64,000 bases of DNA, taken from assembly GCA_900314725.1 (NCBI GenBank), contig OMWJ01000002.1:124001-188000 (forward strand), given 5' to 3'. Below, piece by piece: positions 17,038 to 27,648 of the stretch (position 1 is its first letter; every line of letters begins with the position of its first letter). The notes beneath the pieces were generated by a model. That model did not search any database and was not told where the DNA came from. It saw only the letters and a program-made list of their open reading frames with translations. A program made the translations under genes and the position numbers. Source of the DNA: an uncultured Bacteroidales bacterium (GTDB taxonomy: Bacteria; Bacteroidota; Bacteroidia; Bacteroidales; P3).

Positions 17038-17967
17038 TTATTTAATTTTGTCTGCATAACCCAAAATTGAAGCAATAAGAGCTTGACGAACAAACATACC
17101 ATTCTTTGCTTGTTGAAAATAATAAGCATATTTTGTTTTATCAACATCCATTGCTATCTCATTAACTCTTGGAAGTGGATGTAGGACTTTCATATTCTCC
17201 TTGCAGCCTTCCAAAACAGAAGCATCAAGGATATATGAGTTCTTTACCTTTTCATATTCCAAAACATCTGGGAAACGTTCTTTTTGAATTCTTGTCATAT
17301 AAATAATATCTGCAAAAGGAATAACGTCTTCCAGCTTTCTATATTCGTGATATTTCAAGCCAGCATTTGTTGCATACATCTTAACATTATCTGGCATTGC
17401 CAAAGATTCAGGAGAAACAAAGTGGAATTCTGCTTTGAAGTTACTCATTGCTTGAACTAATGAATGAACTGTTCGTCCATACTTCAAATCTCCAACCATT
17501 GCTATTTGAAGATTCTCCAAAGTACCTTGTGTTTTCCTGATTGAATACAAATCTAACATACATTGTGTAGGGTGTTGATTTGCTCCATCGCCTGCATTAA
17601 TTACAGGTACGGGACTAACTTCACTTGCCCAACGAGAAGCACCGTCTCTTGGATGACGCATAACAATAATATCAGCGTAAGAAGATACCATCATAATAGT
17701 ATCATGAAGACTTTCTCCCTTTTGAAGCGAAGTTGCGGTTGGATTAGAGAAGCCTATAACTCTCGCTCCCAAACGATTTGCCGCTGTTTCAAAACTAAGA
17801 CGAGTTCTTGTTGAAGGTTCAAAGAATAAAGAACCGACAACTTTATCAGATAAAACAGGCTGATTTGGATTTTTTTCAAACTTTTCAGCCAAATCCAATA
17901 CAGCTAAGTAATCCTCTTTTGTATAATCTGTAATGGATATTAGATTTTTGTTTTTAAGATTAACCAT
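17038..17967 (-). CDS. pyrB: Aspartate carbamoyltransferase catalytic chain
   Basis: 309 residues, full length. It joins carbamoyl phosphate and L-aspartate to give N-carbamoyl-aspartate. Visible family motifs are the carbamoyl-phosphate loop FEPSTRTRLSFE (about 49-60), HPTQCMLDL (about 132), and LHPLPR with NEI (about 265). First gene of a pyrB-pyrI-LuxR unit. About 50 bases upstream lies a hairpin with a U-rich tail on the minus strand, downstream of the only good -7 box, which suggests transcription attenuation. Confidence 0.98.
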   Translation of the reverse strand: MVNLKNKNLISITDYTKEDYLAVLDLAEKFEKNPNQPVLSDKVVGSLFFEPSTRTRLSFETAANRLGARVIGFSNPTATSLQKGESLHDTIMMVSSYADIIVMRHPRDGASRWASEVSPVPVINAGDGANQHPTQCMLDLYSIRKTQGTLENLQIAMVGDLKYGRTVHSLVQAMSNFKAEFHFVSPESLAMPDNVKMYATNAGLKYHEYRKLEDVIPFADIIYMTRIQKERFPDVLEYEKVKNSYILDASVLEGCKENMKVLHPLPRVNEIAMDVDKTKYAYYFQQAKNGMFVRQALIASILGYADKIK

Positions 17968-18007
17968 AATTATAAATTTATTTGTCTTTTTGTTCTTACT
18001 TATAGAT

Positions 18008-18047
18008 AAAAAATAAGGTGAATAAAGGAAACTTCCTCAATCACCTC
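18008..18047 (-). terminator. Hairpin with U-tract in the pyrB leader (possible attenuator)
   Basis: On the minus strand AGGTGA (18046-18041) pairs with TCACCT (18021-18016), with an inner AGGAA/TTCCT pair, followed by TATTTTTT. It lies between the pyrB ATG and the TATTTTTG promoter box at 18111-18118. It could terminate leader transcripts, or simply be the MATE gene terminator. Confidence 0.55.
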
Positions 18048-18110
18048 AGCAACTAAAACACTTAGTTAGTTTATCTAATAATATATTTTTGTCTTCTTGC
18101 ATATTGATTG

Positions 18111-18118
18111 CAAAAATA
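18111..18118 (-). promoter_or_regulatory. -7 box of pyrBI
   Basis: TATTTTTG on the minus strand fits TAnnTTTG. It is 143 bases before the pyrB start, which leaves a long leader holding the hairpin above. Confidence 0.55.
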
Positions 18119-18140
18119 GTACTTTTTTTTATAATGTGTG

Positions 18141-19481
18141 TTATTTTTTTTTGCTTTTTTTGTTCTGTAATAAAATTTTTGTGTTTGCCTTCCTATAAAT
18201 CAGACAATATATGATAATTGTCAATAACCAAGTAACAGGAGCAGAAATCCAAATACCAAGAATTTGAAGACTTGTCTTTGATAAATACCATGCCAAAGGA
18301 AACCTTACAAGAACAAGTGTCAAGAAACTTATCACCATAGTAATATTTGCGTAACCTAAACCTCTATAATAAGCCGTAAAACACATCATCACACCAAACA
18401 AAACCCAGAATAATCCATCAATAACTATGTATTCCTTTCCTATTCTTATAACCTCGCTATCTGAAGTGAATAAAGCCATAAGAGAACTTGGAAAACAAAC
18501 AAAAACCAACAAAGTTGCCAATCCTACTAAAAAGATTATTTTCACAGAAGCCTTCAATCCTTTTCTGCATCTGTCGTATTGTTTTGCTCCATAGTTGGTT
18601 CCTACAAAAGAAGTGAGACTTTGCGTGATATTAAGTACTAAAAGCAAAGCTATACTTTCTATTCTTACAGCTGCAGAGTAGCCTGCTATGGCATTTGTTG
18701 AAAATGTTGTAACCAAAAATAGCAATAACACTTGCGTAAGAGAAACTATACTTTGTTGAATTCCTGTTGGAAGACCTAAATGAATAATTTCTTTAAGAAT
18801 ACTAAGTTCCTGTTTAAACTCTATTCTTTTGAACTCTCTGATATGCTTCCTATAAAACAAGGCTATACTTAGGAAAGATAAAAATTGAGAAATAAAACTT
18901 GCCCATGCGCTACCTACCACTCCCCAATGAAACTTAACTATAAAAAGATAGGAAAGAAAAACGTTGATTATGTTTGCTGGTATTAGAAAATACAGACCTG
19001 TTACACTATCTCCCAAACCTCTAAGTATGGATATAACAGAGTGAAATACAACACTGAAAAACATACCAAACATATAGATTTGGAAATATGTCTTTGCGAA
19101 ATAATGGACTTGCGGAGTCATATCAAAGAAAGAAAATATATTATCTGCAAAGACTATGGACAAACCGCAGACAATTATACCCAAAAATATAAAAAACAGA
19201 TAAAAGGTTGTAATAATTTGAGGTAGTTTATTATAATCTTTTGCTCCAAAATAATGAGAAACAAGAACACTTCCTCCATTCCCTATTCCCAAAATCAAAC
19301 TTGTGATAAAAAACACAACAGGATAAACACTACCAACAGCCGCCAATTCCTCAATGGAGCAGAAATTACCAACAAAAGCACTATTTACCAACGAGTACAT
19401 CTGCTGAAAAAGATTACCAAGCACTATTGGTATTGAAAATATGAATATACTTTTTGATATGTTTCCCTTTGTAAAATCCAC
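18141..19481 (-). CDS. MATE family multidrug/metabolite exporter
   Basis: 446 residues with about twelve hydrophobic helices and the two-fold repeated layout of the MATE family. The N-terminus (PIVLGNLFQQMYSLVNSAFV near 16-35) and the repeat of this pattern near 235 (LGLPTGIQQSIVSLTQVLL) are typical. MATE proteins export cationic drugs or metabolites in exchange for sodium or protons; the substrate here cannot be told. Its stop is 173 bases before pyrB, and its start faces repeat array 3. Confidence 0.95.
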   Translation of the reverse strand: MDFTKGNISKSIFIFSIPIVLGNLFQQMYSLVNSAFVGNFCSIEELAAVGSVYPVVFFITSLILGIGNGGSVLVSHYFGAKDYNKLPQIITTFYLFFIFLGIIVCGLSIVFADNIFSFFDMTPQVHYFAKTYFQIYMFGMFFSVVFHSVISILRGLGDSVTGLYFLIPANIINVFLSYLFIVKFHWGVVGSAWASFISQFLSFLSIALFYRKHIREFKRIEFKQELSILKEIIHLGLPTGIQQSIVSLTQVLLLFLVTTFSTNAIAGYSAAVRIESIALLLVLNITQSLTSFVGTNYGAKQYDRCRKGLKASVKIIFLVGLATLLVFVCFPSSLMALFTSDSEVIRIGKEYIVIDGLFWVLFGVMMCFTAYYRGLGYANITMVISFLTLVLVRFPLAWYLSKTSLQILGIWISAPVTWLLTIIIYCLIYRKANTKILLQNKKSKKK

Positions 19482-19499
19482 TTGTTTAAAGTTAGTTTA

Positions 19500-19602
19500 A
19501 AAAGTCTTGATCTTTTTTTCTTAAGTCTTGATGTTTATACTAAAAAGACTTGATCTTTTTTTCTCAAATCCAACTCTTTTTTCATCAAATCTTTTTCTTT
19601 TA
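19500..19602. repeat. GASTTRRT word array 3
   Basis: Four or five words in A/T runs: GTCTTGAT twice, GACTTGAT, CCAACTC, and a decayed ATCAAATC. It lies between the end of the alpha/beta hydrolase gene and the start of the MATE gene, both on the minus strand. No long perfect hairpin is formed here, and the first words differ by one base from the usual form. Confidence 0.7.
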
Positions 19603-19634
19603 CATCATATTCAAAAACAATAAGTTACAAAACA

Positions 19635-20438
19635 CTATAAATAACATCTTTCAACAAAAGAGAGAAAACGATTTTCAATAATCTTTTCTTCCTCTATAAA
19701 AGACATATGCCCACAATCCAATATCATCACCTCACTATTTCTTGGCAAACATGCCTGAGGTAGCATAACAGACAAATCTGCCCGTATATCTTGTCTTCCT
19801 ATAACAAATAACACAGGAACTTTTGTTTGTTCCAAGACAAAATTCCTGTCTTTCCTTATTATCATTCCCATTTGAGCAGCAACAATCCCTTCTTTCTTTG
19901 TAGAAGCAGAGAGTTCTTTCAACCATTTTATTTCTTCAGAATATTTTTCAACATTCTTTTCTGCAAAAAGGTTAGGAATAAAATCAACAATGAAATTCAG
20001 TTTGTTTTCATTTATAATTTTACAAGCCCATTTTCTGTTCTCTTTACCCTTAGGATTATCTTCGCAGGCTGTGGAATGAAGCAAGCAAAAACCTTTTATA
20101 TAATTTGGATACTGTTCAGCAAAACTTAGTGTTATCATTCCTCCCATACTATGTCCAATCATTACGCAATCCTTTATCCTAAGTTCATCTAAAACCTGCT
20201 TTATCATATCTGCCTGCAATTCCATAGAAGAAACCTCTGCAACAACTTCACTTTCTCCATGACCAATCAAATCTATAGCCACAAGAACTATATCCTCATC
20301 TTTATATGCTTTAAAAAACTTATCCCAAACTTGCAGACTGTTCATGTATCCGTGCAGTAGCACCAAGGTTTTCTCTCCCCTGCCCTCTACTCTGTAGTTT
20401 ATTGTCTTTCCCTTAAATTTTAGGGTGTTGTATAACAT
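19635..20438 (-). CDS. Alpha/beta hydrolase
   Basis: 267 residues from ATG 20438. A longer in-frame ATG at 20516 is rejected because a good promoter (20471-20500) lies between the two starts. Family motifs are the oxyanion strand LVLLHGYMNS (about 24-33), the nucleophile elbow GHSMGG (about 93-98), an acid candidate in GRQDIRADL (about 213) and the final histidine in CGHMSF (about 243). No membrane or signal segment. It resembles MenH/BioH-type small esterases, but the substrate is not evident. Confidence 0.9.
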   Translation of the reverse strand: MLYNTLKFKGKTINYRVEGRGEKTLVLLHGYMNSLQVWDKFFKAYKDEDIVLVAIDLIGHGESEVVAEVSSMELQADMIKQVLDELRIKDCVMIGHSMGGMITLSFAEQYPNYIKGFCLLHSTACEDNPKGKENRKWACKIINENKLNFIVDFIPNLFAEKNVEKYSEEIKWLKELSASTKKEGIVAAQMGMIIRKDRNFVLEQTKVPVLFVIGRQDIRADLSVMLPQACLPRNSEVMILDCGHMSFIEEEKIIENRFLSFVERCYL

Positions 20439-20470
20439 AGGTTTTATAAGTATTTGTCCGAAATTTTTTA

Positions 20471-20500
20471 CAAAAGTATAAAAAAAATAGCATCTACAAA
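20471..20500 (-). promoter_or_regulatory. Promoter of the alpha/beta hydrolase gene
   Basis: Minus-strand TTTG (20500-20497), an 18-base spacer, then TACTTTTG (20478-20471). Both boxes and the spacing fit the Bacteroidetes consensus. It fixes the start of the gene at 20438. Confidence 0.75.
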
Positions 20501-20555
20501 AAAATCCACAATGCAATTTTTAGTGTTTTACTTTTCTTAAACAAAAAAAATATCT

Positions 20556-20563
20556 TACCTTTG
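20556..20563 (+). promoter_or_regulatory. -7 box of pyrG
   Basis: TACCTTTG, identical to the dnaA box, 32 bases before the pyrG ATG. Confidence 0.65.
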
Positions 20564-20571
20564 CAACTTAA

Positions 20572-22200
<1,629 letters not shown>

Positions 22201-22222
22201 GTTTCATAGAAATTTACAATCT

Positions 22223-22711
22223 ATGGCTGATAAAGAAATTAACAAAACAAGTATTCTTTTTGTTTGCTTAGGAAATATTTGTCGCTCACCCGCTGCTCAA
22301 GAGGTAATGCAACAGATTATCATCTTTCACAAAAGAGTAGATGATTTCATTATAGATTCTTGTGGTATTGGTGCTTGGCATATTGGAAACTTGCCTGACA
22401 AAAGAATGAGAATGCTTGGCAAAAAGAGAGGTTATAATTTCACTCACTTAGCAAGACAACTTACAAAAGAAGATTTCTCAAAATTTGACTTCATCTTGGG
22501 AATGGATGATGAGATTATAACCATATTATATAACAAAGCCAAGACAAAAGAAGAAAAGGATAAGATAATACCTTTAGGACAGTACATCACAAAGTTTGAT
22601 AAACAGAGTGAGATACCTGATCCTTATTATGGAAATGAAGAAGATTTTGTGTTTGCTTTGGATTTGTTAGAAGACGCTTGTGAAGAGTTTTATGATAAAG
22701 TATTAAAGTAA
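22223..22711 (+). CDS. Low-molecular-weight protein-tyrosine phosphatase
   Basis: 162 residues. The P-loop CLGNICRS (C15 to R21 is CX5R) opens the protein, and the general-acid aspartate lies in IPDPYYG near 132, both diagnostic of the family. It removes phosphate from tyrosine residues of proteins or small phosphoesters. Co-directional and close to pyrG. A terminator hairpin follows. Confidence 0.95.
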   Translation: MADKEINKTSILFVCLGNICRSPAAQEVMQQIIIFHKRVDDFIIDSCGIGAWHIGNLPDKRMRMLGKKRGYNFTHLARQLTKEDFSKFDFILGMDDEIITILYNKAKTKEEKDKIIPLGQYITKFDKQSEIPDPYYGNEEDFVFALDLLEDACEEFYDKVLK

Positions 22712-22742
22712 GAACAGAATACCCAACCTAATAAAAACAAAA

Positions 22743-22786
22743 AAGGTGATTAGAGAAACAAAATCTAATCACCTTATCTTTTTGTT
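22743..22786. terminator. Terminator after the phosphatase gene
   Basis: AAGGTGATTAGA (22743-22754 region) pairs with TCTAATCACCTT (22764-22775), 12 bp with a 9-base loop, followed by a T-rich tract. It also precedes the folD end on the minus strand, so it can act on both sides. Confidence 0.8.
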
Positions 22787-22795
22787 CAAGTTTTT

Positions 22796-23689
22796 TTACT
22801 TATATATTTCTTTTTTGTATGCTTTAAGGGTATTTGTTAGCAAGGAAACTATTGTCATTGGACCTACACCACCTGGAACAGGAGTTATGTAAGAACATTT
22901 TTTCTTCACATTCTCAAAATCTACATCTCCAGTAACATAATATCCTTTTTCACTATCATCTTTTATTCTGTGAATACCTACATCTATAACCACAGCACCT
23001 TCTTTTACCATATCTTCAGTAACAAATGCAGGCTTACCTATTGCTGCTATGATTATATCTGCTTGAGCGCATATCTCTTTTAGTCCTTTTGTTTTGGAAT
23101 GACACAAAGTTACGGTTGCGTCCATGCCTTTTCTTGACATTAGAACCGCCATTGGTGTTCCCACAATATCGCTTCTTCCCAACACAACGCAAGACTTTCC
23201 TGCTGTTTCTATGTTTGCTCTCTCTAAAAGAGTAACTATTCCACAAGGAGTAGCAGGTAGATAGCTTGGTAGAGAAAGCAACATTCTTCCAGCATTAATA
23301 GGATGAAATCCATCTACATCTTTTTTAGGATCTATATGAGCGATTACTTTCTTTTCATCTATATGCTTAGGCAAAGGCATTTGAACTATGTATCCATCAA
23401 CTTCGTCATCATTGTTCAAAAAGTCTATTGTTTGCAAAAGTTCTTCCTCTGTTATTGTAGCAGGAAAACGATAGACAGACGAAGTGAAACCTACTTCTTG
23501 GCTTTGCTTCTCTTTGCTCTTTACATAAGAAAGACTTGCTCCGTCTTCTCCTACTAAAACAGCCACAAGATGAGGTGGTCTCTGTCCATGATCAAGAATA
23601 TCCGCTACTTCTTTTTTTATTTCTTCCTTTATTGTTGATGCTATAGTCTTACCATCAATAAGGATAGGTTCTTTTCTTTGCTCTTGCAT
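22796..23689 (-). CDS. folD: Methylene-tetrahydrofolate dehydrogenase / methenyl-tetrahydrofolate cyclohydrolase
   Basis: 297 residues, full length. It interconverts 5,10-methylene- and 10-formyl-tetrahydrofolate with NADP. The family signatures are [13 protein letters not shown] (near 54, with the catalytic Lys), [12 protein letters not shown] (near 170, nucleotide binding), and [10 protein letters not shown] (near 270). It starts 30 bases after ffh in the same direction. Confidence 0.97.
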   Translation of the reverse strand: MQEQRKEPILIDGKTIASTIKEEIKKEVADILDHGQRPPHLVAVLVGEDGASLSYVKSKEKQSQEVGFTSSVYRFPATITEEELLQTIDFLNNDDEVDGYIVQMPLPKHIDEKKVIAHIDPKKDVDGFHPINAGRMLLSLPSYLPATPCGIVTLLERANIETAGKSCVVLGRSDIVGTPMAVLMSRKGMDATVTLCHSKTKGLKEICAQADIIIAAIGKPAFVTEDMVKEGAVVIDVGIHRIKDDSEKGYYVTGDVDFENVKKKCSYITPVPGGVGPMTIVSLLTNTLKAYKKEIYK

Positions 23690-23719
23690 AGTTGATTAAG
23701 ATTATTAAAGTTATATTGT

Positions 23720-25054
23720 TTATCTTCTTTTTCTAAGGTTTCGCATTGCTGCCATTTTATTCATTTTTCCAGAAGAAACACTTTGCATCATTTTTCTGGT
23801 TTGGTCAAATTGTTTCAACAAACGATTGACATCTTCTATCTTAGTTCCACTTCCGCGTGCTATACGTTGTTTTCTGGAAACATCTATTATGTTTGGATGT
23901 TCTCTTTCCTGAGGTGTCATACTACCAATTATGGCTTCTATGCCCTTGAAAGCGTCTTCTTTTATATCAACATCTTTCATCATCTTGCCAACTCCTGGTA
24001 TCATACCCATAATATCTTTCAGGTTACCCATTTTCTTTATCTGTTGGATTTGAGAAAGAAAATCATTGAAATCAAAAGTATTGCTGTGTATCTTCTTTGA
24101 TAGCTTTCTTGCCTCTTGTTCATCGTATTGTTCTTGGGCCTTTTCTACTAAGGAAACAATATCACCCATTCCCAATATACGATTAGCCATTCTATCTGGA
24201 TGAAATACATCTAAGGCATCTAACTTTTCACCTATTGAGATAAATTTGATAGGTTTTGTAACAACATGTCTAATTGTTAAAGCAGCACCACCACGAGTAT
24301 CACCATCAAGTTTTGTTAATACAACGCCATCATAGTTTAATCTATCATGGAAAGCCTTAGCAGTATTAACAGCATCTTGTCCTGTCATGGAATCAACAAC
24401 AAATAGAGTCTCTGTAGGATTAACGGCTTGTTTGATATTTGATATTTCATCCATCATTTGTTCATCTACAGCCAAACGACCTGCAGTATCAATGATTACA
24501 ACATTGATATTGTTCTGTTTTGCTTGTTGGATACCCTTCAAAGCCAAATCTACAGGGTTGTTATTCCCTTCTTCTGTAAAAACTTGTACGTCTATTTGTT
24601 CACAAAGAACTTGTAATTGATTAATAGCAGCAGGTCTATAAACATCACCTGCAACAACAAGTACTTTTTTATTCTTTTTATTTTTAAGATAAGAGGCTAA
24701 TTTTGCAGAAAATGTTGTCTTACCGCTACCTTGAAGACCAGCTATAAGCACAATAGCTGGTTGTCCTTTGATGTTTATTTCCTCTGTAGTCTCTCCCATC
24801 AAAGTTACCAACTCGTCATGTACCATTTTAACCATCATTTGTCCTGGTTCTACGCTTGTAAGTACATTTTGTCCGAGTGCTTTTTGCTTAACTTTATCAC
24901 AAAATTCTTTAGCTATGGAATAACTAACGTCAGCATCTATCAAAGCCTTGCGAATCTCCTTCATACTTTCGGAGACATTAATCTCTGTTATCTTTCCTTT
25001 TCCTTTTATTATCTTAAAGGCTCTGTCAAGTTTCTCTGATAAGTTTTCAAACAT
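23720..25054 (-). CDS. ffh: Signal recognition particle protein Ffh
   Basis: 444 residues. It binds signal peptides of nascent inner-membrane proteins and 4.5S RNA, and docks with FtsY. N domain about 1-85. The GTPase domain has GLQGSGKTTF (near 108), DTAGR (near 190) and TKLDGDTRGG (near 247). The M domain from about 300 ends in a basic MRNLRKRR tail and carries the RNA-binding SRKQRIARGSG stretch (near 395). Own promoter at 25085-25114. No 4.5S RNA gene was recognised nearby. Confidence 0.98.
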   Translation of the reverse strand: MFENLSEKLDRAFKIIKGKGKITEINVSESMKEIRKALIDADVSYSIAKEFCDKVKQKALGQNVLTSVEPGQMMVKMVHDELVTLMGETTEEINIKGQPAIVLIAGLQGSGKTTFSAKLASYLKNKKNKKVLVVAGDVYRPAAINQLQVLCEQIDVQVFTEEGNNNPVDLALKGIQQAKQNNINVVIIDTAGRLAVDEQMMDEISNIKQAVNPTETLFVVDSMTGQDAVNTAKAFHDRLNYDGVVLTKLDGDTRGGAALTIRHVVTKPIKFISIGEKLDALDVFHPDRMANRILGMGDIVSLVEKAQEQYDEQEARKLSKKIHSNTFDFNDFLSQIQQIKKMGNLKDIMGMIPGVGKMMKDVDIKEDAFKGIEAIIGSMTPQEREHPNIIDVSRKQRIARGSGTKIEDVNRLLKQFDQTRKMMQSVSSGKMNKMAAMRNLRKRR

Positions 25055-25084
25055 CTTCTTTTCTCTCTATTTAATTTCAGAGTG

Positions 25085-25114
25085 CAAAAATACAAAGTTT
25101 CTTTAAAAACACAA
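25085..25114 (-). promoter_or_regulatory. Promoter of ffh
   Basis: Minus strand: TTG (25114-25112), a 19-base spacer, TATTTTTG (25092-25085). Good match in both boxes and spacing, 31 bases before the ffh ATG. Confidence 0.75.
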
Positions 25115-25260
25115 TGTTTTTTCTTCATTAAGATTATTATTCTTTTTGTTTTCAAGAAATAATCTTTCAGCCTTACCAAACGAAGAAAGAAGAAATAAAA
25201 ATCTTGACAGACAAAAAACAATCTTTCTGTTCCAAGGCGTAGGCATAATAAAATATTTTG

Positions 25261-25268
25261 TAATTTTG
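25261..25268 (+). promoter_or_regulatory. -7 box of the cca gene
   Basis: TAATTTTG, followed by CAAAATC, 55 bases before the ATG at 25324. No clear -33 TTTG at the right distance. Confidence 0.55.
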
Positions 25269-25323
25269 CAAAATCAAAACAAGGCACTTTAAGCATGGTT
25301 CAATAAAGCTCAACTATCAAACG

Positions 25324-26748
25324 ATGAATTTAAAAGCACATATAGATAACGATATTTTTCATTTAATAGGTAATGTTGCTGATACTATGAATATAGATGC
25401 TTACGTTGTAGGCGGCTATGTAAGAGACATAATCCTAAAACGTCCAAGCACAGATATAGATATTGTTTGCATAGGAAGTGGAATTGAACTTGCAAAACAA
25501 GTAGCTCAAACTCTACCTCAAAAAAAGAAAGTGTCAATCTTTAAGTCCTTTGGCACAGCAATGATACATTATTATTCTTTAGGCAAGGATTGGCAGATAG
25601 AGTTTGTAGGAGCAAGAAAGGAGAGTTACAGACGCGACAGCAGAAAGCCGATTGTGGAAAATGGAACTCTACAAGATGACCAAAACCGCAGAGATTTCAC
25701 CATCAATGCTATGGCTATTTCTATTAATGAGCAGACTTTTGGTGAATTACTTGACCCTTTCGATGGCATATACGATATAAACAGACAAATAATCCGCACT
25801 CCTTTAGACCCAGACATAACTTTTTCTGATGATCCCCTAAGAATGTTGCGTTGTATTCGCTTTGCCACTCAGTTGAACTTCTCTATTTTACCTGAAACCT
25901 TTGAGGCCATAAAAAGAAACTGCGAAAGGATAAAAATAATCTCACAAGAGAGAATAACCGAAGAACTAAACAAAATGCTAATGTCAAGACATCCTTCTTT
26001 AAGTTTTCAACTCTTGGACAGAAGTGGTCTTTTGAAAATAATCTTTCCTGAATTTGTTGCATTAAAAGGAGTAGAAAGTGTTGGAGAAAAGTCTCATAAA
26101 GATAATTTTCTTCACACTCTGCAAGTCTTAGACAACGTTGCAAAGCAAAGCGACAAACTTTTCTTGCGCTGGGCTGCCGTTTTACATGATATTGCCAAAC
26201 CTTTGTGCAAGCATTATGACGAAAAAACGGGTTATTCTTTTCATGGTCATGAGGTAAAAGGCTCTTATATGGTTGAAAAAATCTTTCGCCGTATGCATTT
26301 GCCTCTTAACGAAAACATGAAATATGTTCAAAAACTCGTATTTCTTCATCTTCGTCCGATAGCATTAGTAGAGCAAGTAACAGATAGTGCTGTAAGGCGT
26401 TGTTTGTTTGAAGCAGGAGATGATATTGAAGACCTTCTAATCCTATGTCAAAGTGATATTACAAGCAAAAACATTCTTAAGAAACAACGTTATCTTAGTA
26501 ATCTCCGCTTAGTCCAAAAAAAGATGAAAGAAATTGAAGAAAAGGACAGAATACGTAACTTCAAAGTTCCTGTAAGCGGAGAAGAAATAATGGAAATGTA
26601 TAATCTTACCCCATGTAAGACCGTTGGCATTCTCAAAGACGCCATAAAAGATGCTATATTAGACGGAAACATTGCCAACGACAGAGAGGAAGCCTTAAAA
26701 TTCTTGGATTCTGAAGCAAAAAAATTAGGCTTAAAGAAAAAAGAATAA
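25324..26748 (+). CDS. cca: CCA tRNA nucleotidyltransferase with HD domain
   Basis: 474 residues. Class II nucleotidyltransferase head with VVGGYVRDIIL and the two aspartates of STDIDIV (about 29-48), the RRDFTINAMA motif (about 122) and a DPLRMLRCIRFA block (about 172). The C-terminal part has an HD phosphohydrolase motif (AVLHDIAKP, about 278). It adds or repairs the CCA end of tRNAs. Poly(A) polymerases of the same superfamily look similar, but Bacteroidetes proteins of this length are usually CCA enzymes. Confidence 0.88.
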   Translation: MNLKAHIDNDIFHLIGNVADTMNIDAYVVGGYVRDIILKRPSTDIDIVCIGSGIELAKQVAQTLPQKKKVSIFKSFGTAMIHYYSLGKDWQIEFVGARKESYRRDSRKPIVENGTLQDDQNRRDFTINAMAISINEQTFGELLDPFDGIYDINRQIIRTPLDPDITFSDDPLRMLRCIRFATQLNFSILPETFEAIKRNCERIKIISQERITEELNKMLMSRHPSLSFQLLDRSGLLKIIFPEFVALKGVESVGEKSHKDNFLHTLQVLDNVAKQSDKLFLRWAAVLHDIAKPLCKHYDEKTGYSFHGHEVKGSYMVEKIFRRMHLPLNENMKYVQKLVFLHLRPIALVEQVTDSAVRRCLFEAGDDIEDLLILCQSDITSKNILKKQRYLSNLRLVQKKMKEIEEKDRIRNFKVPVSGEEIMEMYNLTPCKTVGILKDAIKDAILDGNIANDREEALKFLDSEAKKLGLKKKE

Positions 26749-26779
26749 AGATATTTAATGCATATTCTAATAAATTTTG

Positions 26780-26848
26780 TAATTTTGCACGTCAATAACA
26801 GACATTATTATAACATTATTAACTATAAAAACGAAGCCGACGTTCGGC
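26780..26848 (+). promoter_or_regulatory. purQ promoter and leader hairpin
   Basis: TAATTTTG at 26780-26787 is the -7 box. The leader contains GCCGA CGT TCGGC (26836-26848), a 5-bp GC-rich hairpin only 10 bases before the ATG, in otherwise AT-rich DNA. It could affect translation of purQ. Confidence 0.5.
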
Positions 26849-26857
26849 AGTAAAGAT

Positions 26858-27550
26858 ATGAAATTTGGAGTAGTTGTTTTTCCAGGGTCAAACTGCGACC
26901 ACGATATGATATACGTCCTAAGAAACATTGAAGGACAAGAAGTTGTACCTCTATGGCACAAAGAAAGAGACCTACAAGGCTGTGATATGATTGTATTACC
27001 AGGAGGTTTCTCATACGGAGATTATTTGCGTAGTGGAGCAATAGCTTCTCTTTCTCCTATAATGTCAGAAATTATCAAGTTTGCAAACAAGGGCGGTTAT
27101 CTTCTTGGCGTCTGCAACGGTTTTCAAATACTTTGTGAAAGCAGACTTCTTGACGGTACTCTTTTACATAATAATAATCAAAAATTTATTTGTAAAAACC
27201 AATACATTACTCCTCAAACAAACAGCACTATTTTCACTAAAGAGGCAAAAGTAGGATCTCCTTTAAACATTCCTATTGCTCATGGTGAGGGAAGGTACTT
27301 TGCTTACGAAGATGTGTTGAAGAAGATGAACGACAACGAACAAATACTATTCCGTTACTGCAATGAGAAAGGCGAGATAAAGGAAGAATGCAATCCAAAC
27401 GGAAGTGTTGAAAACATAGCCGGAATAACCAACAAGACAAAGAACGTCTTTGGAATGATGCCTCACCCTGAGAGATGTTCAGACTTGGAACTTGGAAACA
27501 CAGACGGAAAAATCTTGTTTGACAGCATAATAAAGAATTTTGTAAAATAA
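26858..27550 (+). CDS. purQ: Phosphoribosylformylglycinamidine synthase glutaminase subunit PurQ
   Basis: 230 residues. It provides ammonia from glutamine for FGAM formation in purine synthesis. The class I glutaminase motifs are clear: FPGSNCDHD near the start, LPGGFSYGDYLR (about 48), the nucleophile cysteine in GVCNGFQIL (about 87), and the HPE triad part in MMPHPERCSD (about 207). This is the stand-alone subunit type, needing PurL and PurS. Neither is in this window. A GC-rich hairpin precedes the start. Confidence 0.95.
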   Translation: MKFGVVVFPGSNCDHDMIYVLRNIEGQEVVPLWHKERDLQGCDMIVLPGGFSYGDYLRSGAIASLSPIMSEIIKFANKGGYLLGVCNGFQILCESRLLDGTLLHNNNQKFICKNQYITPQTNSTIFTKEAKVGSPLNIPIAHGEGRYFAYEDVLKKMNDNEQILFRYCNEKGEIKEECNPNGSVENIAGITNKTKNVFGMMPHPERCSDLELGNTDGKILFDSIIKNFVK

Positions 27551-27586
27551 ACTTATTGTTTTATTATAGAGTTTTTTGTACATCTT

Positions 27587-27630
27587 AGGTTGGTTAAAGA
27601 TTTTTTATACATCTTAATCAACCTTATTTT
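27587..27630 (+). terminator. Possible terminator after purQ
   Basis: AGGTTGGTTAAAGAT (27587-27601) pairs, with a mismatch and a one-base bulge, with ATCTTAATCAACCT (27611-27624), followed by TATTTT. It sits 18 bases before rnhB, so it may also be part of the rnhB leader. Confidence 0.5.
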
Positions 27631-27648
27631 ATTCACCAACAAAGAACA

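Noticed and set aside
20439-20516. Longer alpha/beta hydrolase start
   Set aside because: A good promoter (20471-20500) lies within this stretch, so it is probably not transcribed.
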